Source: Zanthoxylum bungeanum
Taxonomy: Eukaryota; Streptophyta; Magnoliopsida; Sapindales; Rutaceae
Direction: 5' to 3'
NCBI GenBank assembly: GCA_019454045.1
Contig: SKCR01031853.1
Span: forward strand, 62,001-126,000
DNA: 64,000 nt
Shown here piece by piece: positions 1 through 9,175 of the stretch (positions are counted from its first letter, which is position 1; every line of letters begins with the position of its first letter). The notes under the pieces are model-generated. The model was not told where the DNA came from. It searched no databases and worked only from the letters and a program-made list of their open reading frames with translations. A program made the position numbers and the translations under genes.

Positions 1-983
1 AAGCGACCCAAGAGATCCCTGGATATGTTGACAGTAAATACGGTCATCGGACTATCTGAACATGTGCGTACTCGGTACCACATTCTTACCGATTTACAAG
101 ACATGGTTGGCTTCTAGCAAAGCACAGTGCCTTCATAATTTTCCAAAAATATTCTTTATCAAGCGTAGTATACAGTGTATTGCGTATTACGTTCTAGTAT
201 CAGATGTCACATGCTAGGCCTGGGGCTGGAATTGTGTTTGCCCCTTACGAAGCATATATCGGATCACTAGCAACTAGTCTCTATAATCAAATAATCATGA
301 CCTAGTCATATTATCCCGATGACTGCAGTACTTAAGAGTACCAGTTTCGTATCCTTGCGTGATCATCATCCATATGACTGAAGTGATACATCCATCTTGA
401 CATCACACCCAATACACTATGATTCTCAGTATACCCAGAAGAGGCGTACACAGAACCTGTTAAAGCCTCGGACGACCAAAACTAAAATATATTGATTGTC
501 ACAAGTATTAGCGATGCAAGTCTCAGGTTAAGACCAAATACACCTACCCTGATTCGGATTCCCATAGACACATAGTCATACTACCAATGGGATTCCGAGG
601 GGTCTATCCAGAGCGAAGCTGTTCCCGTACCATCGGTAAACAGAACCTCTTATCACACTTACATAAGTATCCAATACTTAAATATATGATAACTATGTCG
701 TTAAGCTTCCATAACGCGCACAAGTGCGATACTGGCTTATTTCGCATTATCGATGTCCAGTCTCGATAATACTACGACTAGGGATATTTAATGATTAAAC
801 CTTTCATGGATTAATATTGTCTCATATCTTATTAATCTGGTACTAATCATATGGACTTTTATCATTTATATATCCAAGTAATCTAATTACAAAATGATAA
901 AAGAGCAATTTCCTTTATCACATAGTTAATTTTGTACAAGAACACCATGTCCTTTACAAAATAGTGATGCTAAAGGTCATAAT
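1..983 (-). mobile_element. Inverted Copia LTR fragment (left palindrome arm)
   Basis: This stretch is a diverged reverse complement of roughly 984-2010. For example, its opening (aagcgacccaagagatcc) matches the complement of the sequence near 1995, and aaatagtgatgct near 963 mirrors the LTR start. It is therefore the first kilobase of a Copia LTR in minus orientation, cut by the window edge. The LTR terminus itself (TCCAACA) is missing at the junction. Confidence 0.8.
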
Positions 984-3032
984 TGTTGGACAATTATAAC
1001 CCATAGCATCACTATTTGTACAGATCATGGTGTTGTTGTACAAATTAACTATGTGACAAAGGAGATTGCACTCTTATCATTTGTGATTAGATCACCTAGA
1101 TATATAAATGATATGAGGTCTTTATGATTTGTTCTTGGATTGAGAATGATATGAGAAGTATCAATCCACGAAGGATAAATCATTAAATATCCCTAGTTAG
1201 AGTATTATCGAGATTGGACATCGATAAATACGTAAAAGACTAGTATTACACTTGTGCGCATTGTGAGGGCACAAACGTCATAGTTCTCATATATTTGGGT
1301 ATAGGATACTCATGCAAGTGTAATAGGAGGTTGTGTTTACCGATGGTACGGGAAACAGCTTCGCTCTGGATAGACCCCCTCGGAATTCCATTGGTAGTAT
1401 GACTATGTGTCTATGGAAGTCCGAAATCAGGGTAGGTGTATTTGGTCTTAACCTGAGACTTGCACCGCTAATACTTGCGACAATCAATATACTTTGGTTT
1501 TGTTCGTCCAGGGCTTTAACCGATTTCTGTGTACGCCTCTTCTGGGTATATCGAGAATCGGGGTGTGATGTCAAGTCGGAAGTGTCACTCCAGCATATGG
1601 AGATGATGATCGCGTAGGGATACAGAACTGGTTCTCTAAAAAGGTTGCAACCGTCAGGATAATATGACTTGGTAATGATTATCCGATATTAAAGAGACTA
1701 GTTGCTCGTAATCCGATATATGTATCGTACGGGGCAGACATTGTACCAGTCCCAGGCCTTGCATGTGATCATCTGATACTGGATCGAAATATGCAATACT
1801 ACGTATACTACACCTGATATAGATCCTTATATTCCTGTAAGGATATTGCTGGAGAATTGGGTAGGCATGGCGTTTTGCTAGAAGCCAACCTTGTCTTGTA
1901 AATCGGTACAAACGTAGTACTAGGTACTTATGTGTTCGGATAGTCCGACAACCGAATTTACTGCCAACATATCCGGGGATCTCATGGGTCGCTTCCCGAA
2001 GATTCACCGATGACGTATGACTCGCACTTCTGGGATTAATTGCAAAGATATTTTATCTGGGATAAAATATCATTTAAAGAGAGATAACGATTAATTTGGA
2101 ATTAATCGATTAAATAATATATTTGATATATTTTACGAAATTGGATTTCGACGCGGAATTAAAATTAGATTTTAATTCGGGCGAACAAATTAATTTAGAA
2201 TTAATTCGTTAGCGACGTGAATAGTGATTTCGCTAGGCATAATCATTTAATTACGTCGCAACGGAAAATTCGTTAATTTGGAATTAGCGAACCCGAGCCC
2301 GAGATTGTTTGCGAGCGCATTCGCATTTTGAATTCGAGTGCGGCACGCAAGTCAAATCAAGTGTCAAATCGCTAGTCGCATCAAGCGTAAAATCATTAGT
2401 CACTTTGAGTGATGTGACAACTTGTCACTTGATTGATTGAGTAATGTGACTTGATGGAAGTTGATGGTGGAGTGTAATACACTCAAGTGTGATGGCATGA
2501 TAGACATTTAATATATTCAAATGTTTGGTATTTGTTTTTGATTTTGGAAATCAATTAATTGATTTTTTGGAAAAATCAAAAGTGTATTTGATACACCTTT
2601 CTCACCAACCTTCACACAACTCACTCTTTCTCTTTCTCTCATTCTCTCTCACGCCCATAAGGGCCATCTTTCTTCTGGTTTGGCAGTGAACTGCCGAGAG
2701 CCAAGGAGGAGATAGGGAAGCAAATTGTTTGGTTTTTGTGGCAAAAATCAAGAGAGCTAGCACTCCGAGAGACATGCGAAGGTGATAGGGAAGTCCACCC
2801 ATGAGCTTGGAATCGTTTGACGAAGCTTGGAGCTTGACGAAGGATGAAGATTGAAGCTGAAAATAGTGAGCTGTGACAGTAGACTGTCGAACACTCACAA
2901 GGGCAGAATTTGATTTTTGTTGCCTCTCGCGTCGCTCAACCGATCGATGTGAGTATTCTGCAACTCCCTCGTATGTGTTCACATGTATTTCTTGCTTGAT
3001 AATCGATCCTCGGGGCTGTAGAAACTCCAACA
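984..3032 (+). mobile_element. Copia LTR, E family (F copy)
   Basis: Starts TGTTGGACAATTAT and ends CTCCAACA, the same inverted termini as the LTRs of element E at 48388 and 56804, and it is alignable to them throughout. No primer site follows, so this is a solo or truncated LTR. It abuts an inverted D-type LTR fragment at 3033. The short ORFs inside it match ORFs in the other LTR copies and are not genes. Confidence 0.8.
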
Positions 3033-3107
3033 GTAATTTTCCAACAGGTATCTCAAGTCGAAGGACCACTATGCTCGCTTAACTCGAGAAGATTTCTATT
3101 GACGTTG
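3033..3107 (-). mobile_element. Inverted D-type Copia LTR fragment, left part
   Basis: ggtatctcaagtcgaagg and gaccactatgct are the reverse complement of the D LTR around 60380-60435. The match resumes at 11335 after element A. The last five bases, cgttg, are the target-site duplication of element A. Confidence 0.65.
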
Positions 3108-5328
3108 TGACCGGCGTAAACACACACGTATAACGCAAGCGCACGTATCGTTCAAGTATTATAAAAATATCGATCCCACAAGGACTTAATTCCTACTGTT
3201 GTTATTAATTATTGAATCTATTTATTTACGAATATCTAATTGAGGGTGAAGAGAATGATTGTTTGATTGGTTGAAAGTGGTTTTACAAAATAAATAAATA
3301 AAAAGACAAAAGAAAATACTAAGGAAAATAACAAAAGGACACAAAGATCTAGGGTTGTGAATCCTTCTAATATCTTTTTAAAAGATGAAGTGATTATTTT
3401 ATGTTTGTGTAATAAATCAGTTTACTAACCTGGAACACTAAATTATGCAAAAGCCTTTGTCGATGGTCAGACGCAAATACCCAGTTTAACCCAATTGAAC
3501 CATATGTCTATGTCAACCAAATTATCTGGATTCATTAAGTTTGAGTTCCAATTATGGCTACCCCCGCCCGACAGGTATATTCCTATCCTGTAAGGAAATC
3601 TATTAAAGGGTTATCTATCCTCAAGGAAGATCGTGGGCTATTAAGTCTAAGGTTGAAACCTAAAATCCCTATTTCTAGTTCATTTTAGATTTACCACATC
3701 AATCTTATTGGTGATCAGACAAGAAGAAGCATTAAGCTTAAGACTTAATAAGTAAACCTTTAAATTACCCAAACTATAAAATAACCCCTTATAAACCGGT
3801 GATATTAGAATTCATCACAACCCCAGATAACTAACACATAACTAGGGCTAGTAAAAACTTAAAAGTAAAAGACATAAAATAAAAATACTGAAAAGTAAAA
3901 GACATAAAGTAAAAGCTGAAAAGTAAATTACAATAAAATAAAATGCTAAGGTAAAAGGAATTACTTTTACTACTACTAATTTAGATATCTCCCATAAAAT
4001 AATATATAAACTTGTGATTTTTTTTCCAACCAGCCATATAGGCGGTAACCTGATTAAGTCAAATTAAGTCCAACCAGCCATAAAGGCGGAACCAAAATTA
4101 AATTACCAACCGACCAATCTGGCGGTATCCTTTATTAGTCAGGTTTAAACCAGATTAAAATGAATTACCAACCGACCAATCTGGCGGTATCCTTTTTAAG
4201 TCAATATTTTAAATAATGAATATATTATTTTTAAGGGAGATTATTCTAAATAGTAATAGTAAAAGAATTACCTTTCACCCTAGCTGGGGAAGTTACCTCC
4301 TCATGGTAAATAGTAAAAACTGTACAAAGTAAAAAGTAAAAATTAAATTACTATTATGACAAAACGTAATTAAAATTATTTACAAAAACTAAAAATATAA
4401 AAAAAAAACTAAAAACTAAAGAATCTAGAGAGAGAAACTCTCTCTTTAGATAGAATATAAGAGAGAGTGTGGTACATTCAATTCTGAAATCTCGAGCTCA
4501 ATTTATAGGCCTCGGTAGGCTTCCAGCGTCGCGACGCCAGGGCCTTCAGCGTCGCTACGCCAGATTTTGTCGACGTGGCACGCTCTGGTTCGCCGGTTTG
4601 AAGATTCTGGATAAGCTGATAAGGTGACACGTGGCGAGGTGGTTGGGCTTCAATTATTGTGACACGTGGCAGCTTCTGATTGGTCGCTGAGATTCTTATC
4701 CGCCACGTGCCAGATAAGGATTAGATACACAATTATTGATGCTGACATGGCGCTGATGTGGCGGTGACGTGGCGGTGACGTGGCGACATGTGGGAAAGAG
4801 ACTGTCAGCACCGCAGGATTGCGACACGTGGCACTTCCTGATTGGCTGATGATGATGTGGCGGTGACGTGGCAGTGTTGACTTGCTGATGTGGCTGATGA
4901 CATGGAGATGACCTGGAGTGACACGTGGCACACGTGGCGATGATGACTGTCGGCACCGTAGGATGCTGACACGTGGCACGGTGCATGTTAGCAGATCGGC
5001 TGTGATGGTGACACGTGTCACGGCGCATTTTAGCAAATTCAAACTTTTCTCAGATTCTGATTTGTGGACCCGGCGCACGTTAGCACTGTTCGGCGCATGT
5101 TAGGCGTCGCGACACTGAAGGTCTTGGCGTCGCGACGCTGACAATTTACTGAAATGTCTTTTTCGTCCAATTTTCACTGTTTTGGCCCAAATCACCTCCA
5201 GAATGTCCTGAAACTTTATTTATCTACAAAATAACACAAAACACATCAAAACGTTCACAAAACTCAAGAAACTATACAAAATATTAGGTTAAATGAGTGG
5301 GAAATAGTGATATAAATACCACTCATCA
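3108..5328 (-). repeat. Element A 3' LTR
   Basis: Direct copy of 9176-11334, with termini TGA...TCA. On the plus strand it reads TGACCGGCGTAAACACAC to ACCACTCATCA. It contains a degenerate 65-bp repeat built on accaaccgaccaatctggcgg (about 4030-4200). It also holds a GA-rich stretch (4428-4470), a TATAAAT box on the minus strand (4501-4507) and an ACGTG array (about 4570-5050). Confidence 0.9.
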
Positions 5329-5340
5329 CACCCCCAAACC
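5329..5340 (-). other. Polypurine tract of element A
   Basis: On the minus strand this reads GGTTTGGGGGTG directly against the 3' LTR. It is the expected plus-strand priming site. Element B has the same tract at 30310-30321. Confidence 0.7.
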
Positions 5341-6590
5341 TAACATTTTGCTAGTCCTCAAGCAAAACATAAAATAACATAAATAAATTAACTAAGCCAC
5401 ATTCGTACGGATCACGGTTGCATTTAGCGTATGCAACAAGCCTTTAAACCCCTAGGTGTCCCTGGTGGACGAGTTGTAGTCTCGTGAGGGTTTACAGCAA
5501 TGATACCCACAAACATTTTACAAAAGTAAAAAGGTAGTAAAACTAATGCACACAAAAGTAAAAAGACAAGCGAAAAGAGAATAAAGATGTTAGTGACTAA
5601 TCAGGTGAAACTTCTACTCCAAGTTACTAGTTGTTTTGTTTCATTCTAAATTACCGATTAAGTAAATTCTCCGATTATTTTTACCATTCTCCATATTTAC
5701 AGCCAACATAATATTAAACAACTCATTTTTGCCCACAACAGTCATAAGTGCAGTTGATAAGAGAGTAAATTTTTGTCCTAAAGTTCGATCAGATTTCACA
5801 CCTTTTTGGAGCAATGGAATAATTTTTCTCATTTTTCTGATTTTTTCTTTGATTTTTCTCTATTTTTTATTTATATACAATACATTCCGTCTATGTAGCG
5901 AGTGTTGGGTCGATGGCTCCCAAACCAGTTGGCTTTAGGGCACCAAGTGTTAAGACACCCCTACGGACTTAATTACTCAGACTTCAGATATATATATTTT
6001 TGCAGCATCTTTGATCCATGTAGCGAGCTTTGGGCCAGTGACTCCCAAACCAGTTGGTTTTAGGGCACTAGGTGTTAAAACACCCTTACAGACTTAATAA
6101 CTCGGATCTTAGACTTTTTTTTTTTTTTTACTCCATTGCTTTTTGAGATGTTTCCTCCAATTAAACTAGAGCACTGAATATTACAAACTTTTCAATTTTA
6201 GCTCATGTCCGTATGTTACTATATATGTTGATAATATCTGCTAACTGAACATATGAAGATTCATTTTAAACAAAAATTATCTTGTTTCGAAATAGGTTTG
6301 AGATACGTCTCAGGAGTGGAAACTCCTTACTCAGCTATCTCTTACCAATTTCACATTTTTAGTCAAATTAAAAACACAAAATATTTTTGTAATTTTTGAA
6401 AAATTTTCAATTTTTTTGTATTTTTCGAAAAATTTTGGACTAAAAATAAAAACAACATACAAACTAAAAACAAGGTACTAATCAACTAATTTCCTCCCCC
6501 AAACCTAAATGAGACATTGTCCCCAATGTCTTAAACAGTAAAAGGAGAGTTAAGAAGGTCGTACCTGGTTAGCTGAAAATCTACAGGAAA
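5341..6590 (-). repeat. Athila-type 3' untranslated block of A
   Basis: Non-coding stretch between the LOG stop and the 3' LTR. It holds the conserved Athila signature gacattgtccccaatgtc near 6511. A roughly 120-bp block is present twice (about 5886-5990 and 6008-6115), each copy with tcccaaaccagttgg and a gggtgttttaacaccc-like palindrome. Element I has a single copy of the block at 46730-46800. No real ORF is seen; the short ORFs at 5641-5938 are AT-rich shadows. Confidence 0.6.
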
Positions 6591-7244
6591 TTAAGGGTTA
6601 AGATCCAGATTAATCCGACGCCTCTTACCACGATCGTCCTCGGACAAATTTATCTTTGAAAGGATAGGGTCAACTTGAGGTTCATAGGCTATGAGTTGGT
6701 CTATTAGATCCGGAGCAGTTCTGGCAGTGAAGAGGAGTTCTTTCATAGGTTTTGACACAAACCCATTTCTCCGAGCATCATCAAGAAACACACAAAGAAA
6801 ATCATAAAATCCATCAACATTAAACAGTCCAAGCGGTTTCTGGTGTATGTTCAGGTTCGCCCAAGATAGTACTATAAAAATTTCCTCCAATGTACCCAAG
6901 CCACATGGCAAAGTGATAAAAGCATCAGCACGGTTAATCATTTCTACCAGTCGTTCAGACATACCTGGCACGATCAGTTCCTCTCCGTTTGATGATCCAA
7001 TAAGATTTGCCTCTGCCAAGGGTTTTGGGATGATTCCCAAAACATGACTGCCTCCCTCCTGTACAGCCTTTGAAACGATCCCCATAAGTCCAAGATTGCC
7101 TCCGCCATATATTAAGTGCATATTCCTTGCAGCTAAGACTCGACCCAATTCATGTGCTGCTTCTACGTATTGTGGCTTAGTACCAACACTAGTACCGCAA
7201 AACGCACAGGTGTTTTCAACTCGTCTTCTTGAAGTGGCTTCCAT
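6591..7244 (-). CDS. Retrotransposon-borne LOG-type cytokinin riboside 5'-monophosphate phosphoribohydrolase
   Basis: A 217-residue ORF covering the full length usual for plant LOG proteins, which release active cytokinin bases from their ribotides in the cytosol and nucleus. Visible are the Rossmann glycine motif YGGGNLGLMG (46-55), GMSER with the conserved Arg (98), and the PGGxGTxxE motif in the form PCGLGTLEE (113-121), where Gly114 is Cys. IHQKPLGLFNVDGFYD (133-148) is also typical. The C-terminus is basic and then reads NLDLNP. The gene is intronless and sits in sense orientation inside element A, 18 nt after a 74-codon ORF. Family membership is certain. The Cys114 substitution lies in the active-site loop and probably impairs activity. 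Expression would depend on the LTR promoter. The start codon is supported by the aligned start of the B copy. Confidence 0.88.
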   Translation of the reverse strand: MEATSRRRVENTCAFCGTSVGTKPQYVEAAHELGRVLAARNMHLIYGGGNLGLMGIVSKAVQEGGSHVLGIIPKPLAEANLIGSSNGEELIVPGMSERLVEMINRADAFITLPCGLGTLEEIFIVLSWANLNIHQKPLGLFNVDGFYDFLCVFLDDARRNGFVSKPMKELLFTARTAPDLIDQLIAYEPQVDPILSKINLSEDDRGKRRRINLDLNP

Positions 7245-7262
7245 TTTTTATGTATTTCTTTT

Positions 7263-7487
7263 TCAAATCAGGATGCCTTCAAAAGTGTAATGACGGGCTG
7301 AATTTATAGTACCTGAAAAAGGGTGAGTAATAATAGCACTAATATCTTCCAGAGGACGATTGTTAGCTAAACAACAAAATAAATCGTGAAATGTCAAAAA
7401 GTCTGGATCCTGTCTACGAAAATAAAGATAATTACAACAGAAAAGCGAATCAAAGCAATAATTAAGGCAACGGAATTGTGTACGCAA
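7263..7487 (-). CDS. Conserved 74-residue ORF preceding LOG in element A
   Basis: An unrecognised Cys- and Phe-rich small ORF. Element B has the same ORF at 32317-32541, the same length, with 67 of 74 residues identical by eye. It ends 18 nt before the LOG start codon on the same strand. It may be leader sequence carried in with the LOG transcript, or residual element sequence. No domain, signal peptide or catalytic motif is recognised, and similarity may only reflect recent common ancestry of the elements. Confidence 0.35.
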   Translation of the reverse strand: MRTQFRCLNYCFDSLFCCNYLYFRRQDPDFLTFHDLFCCLANNRPLEDISAIITHPFSGTINSARHYTFEGILI

Positions 7488-7760
7488 TACGCCACTCGCT
7501 TAGTATAAATTCATTAGGATGCGTTTCAAGATTTCATTCCTTACTCAGCCATCGCTAATGAATTGTTTCTCATCTTTGATTGCCAAAAACAATTCCTTCT
7601 GTCTTAAAATGCTTCGTTTGTGACTTTCCCTACAAAAATAACACACAAAATTAAAAATTTCACACAAAATATGAAAACAAATTACAACAAATTGCATGGG
7701 TTTCCTCCCTGCTAGCGCTAAATTTTTCGTCTTCAGCCAAACGTGAATGAAATTCATCTA
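7488..7760 (-). other. Spacer between gag-like ORF and LOG region
   Basis: AT-rich non-coding spacer, collinear with 32542-32824 of element B. One short ORF (7545-7757) is not preserved at the same length in B and is not considered a gene. Confidence 0.5.
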
Positions 7761-9043
7761 TTAAGGAGGTTTCAATTTCGTTTTGGATGTCCGATTAAAG
7801 ACAATCCCGTGAGCGTTGCTTTTGAAGGGTCTCTTCCAACGGTAAAGTGACAAAAAGAATTTTGTTCTATTCAGTGCTCGTGCCACCTTTTTGCTCCTTG
7901 TTGTTCCAGTGATTCTTGCAAAGAAAGAAATAAAATCAGGAGGTCTCATATGGTGCTTGACTTGGAATGGAAGTTCCATTCTGTCAAGCTTCTGGGTGAT
8001 ATCTTTGATTTGTACTCCCCAAAACAGCGATGTTTCTCCTGAATGCTCTGGATCTTTATTAAGGTCAGACATTTGCTCCTCCATTTGCTTTGTTTCTTGA
8101 TCCACCTTTTCTTCACAGATGTATTTTAAAATTTTTGTATTCAGCTCTTCATCTGTTATCGATGAGATACATGCTTCAAAATTGTCAACCTGAGGATGCA
8201 AAGATGTTTCTGACATTAGGTTTTCATCCTCTGATACGACTGGAATGGATGGTTCAGATAGATCTTCTTCAAACATCATGGTAAAGGATGCTCCAAGATC
8301 TTCATTTTGAGGATTGAAAGTTTGATCCCCCGTTGTTGGTGCAGTTGGTACAAATAGATCAGCTTCATCCTCGTCAAATCTGAATAATAAAAGTCAAATT
8401 GAGACTTTGTCGGTTCGGGCTCCTGAACTGATACCTCTGGTTGTTGATACTGCTCAGCTTCCTCCTCTGTTGAAGTGTCATTGTGAAATGATTGGTACTC
8501 GAAGGCTTCATCAGTGTCATCTGAAACTGGTTCTTGAGGTATGTAGTTCTGGTTTTCTGTGAATTGTCTCATTTGATCTGTTATCCTTTGAATGGATTTT
8601 GATTGTCTCTGAATACTTTCGAGTTGATTCTGGAATGTTTCAAGCATTGTATCCATCTTTTCTTCTCGTTTCTTGAACACATCTTTGAGCATGTCAATCA
8701 TCTGATCTTTTTCTGATTGTTCTGATTGTTGATGAAGATCATTGTAGGTGGGTGGTGGATAAGATGGAAAATGTGATGGTTTTTCGTACCATGAAGGATT
8801 TTGATAGCTCTGCCACCCTGGATGGTAGTTGTATTCACAATAATCTCTAGGGTGGTTACCATTACATATTTCACATCTCCCCATTGCGTTCTGTTGAGCA
8901 AATGTGGTATTGCTTGGTTCTGGCATCCATTGATAATTGTTGGGCTGGACAACAGGCCTCAGAAAACCGGACAGTTGCTCCCAGATGTGGGGTGTATCTT
9001 CTTGTAAGGCTCGTAATCTTTCAATCTCCCAGTAGTGTTCCAT
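7761..9043 (-). pseudogene. Gag-like protein of element A, frameshifted
   Basis: Two overlapping ORFs (9043-8276, then 8279-7761) correspond to one protein in element B and are split by a frameshift near 8378. The N-terminal part has a retroviral-type zinc knuckle, CEICNGNHPRDYC, with spacing CX2CX3HX4C, one residue shorter than the usual CX2CX4HX4C. Then come a Pro/Tyr-rich stretch, a Gln/Glu-rich probable coiled coil, an acidic segment and a conserved C-terminal block (SLFWGVQIKDI, then KLDRMELPFQVKHH). The zinc knuckle and position after the primer site point to the tail of an Athila gag. The capsid-like part of gag is missing. Nucleic-acid binding is inferred from the knuckle only. Confidence 0.7.
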
Positions 9044-9150
9044 TTTTCATCCACCTGAAAGAGAAAGAAATAAAAATTACAGATAAAAATAAAGAAAATT
9101 AGATACAAGTAAATTAGATAGCTTCAAAATTAATAACTCAAGAAAAATAA

Positions 9151-9173
9151 GTCCCCGGCAACGGCGCCAAAAA
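9151..9173 (-). other. Primer-binding site of element A
   Basis: On the minus strand TTTTTGGCGCCGTTGCCGGG follows the 5' LTR after two bases. TGGCGCCGTTGCCGGGGA is the known Athila-type primer site, complementary to tRNA-Asp. Confidence 0.85.
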
Positions 9174-9175
9174 CT

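Noticed and set aside
1287..2007. ORFs repeated at 48602-49420 and 57115-57836
   Set aside because: They are the same LTR sequence in several copies. The frame lengths differ between copies, so there is no coding constraint.
3041..3052. Degraded Copia primer site after the LTR (ccaacaggtatctcaag)
   Set aside because: The sequence fits better as the reverse complement of the D LTR around 60430, which continues to 3107 and beyond element A.
4650..5103. His/Cys/Thr-rich ORFs on both strands over the LTR (also 10730-11109, 29533-30296, 35623-36264)
   Set aside because: They arise from the ACGTG-rich array in non-coding U3 sequence. CATCH-like peptides reflect gtgacacgtgg repeats, not zinc fingers.
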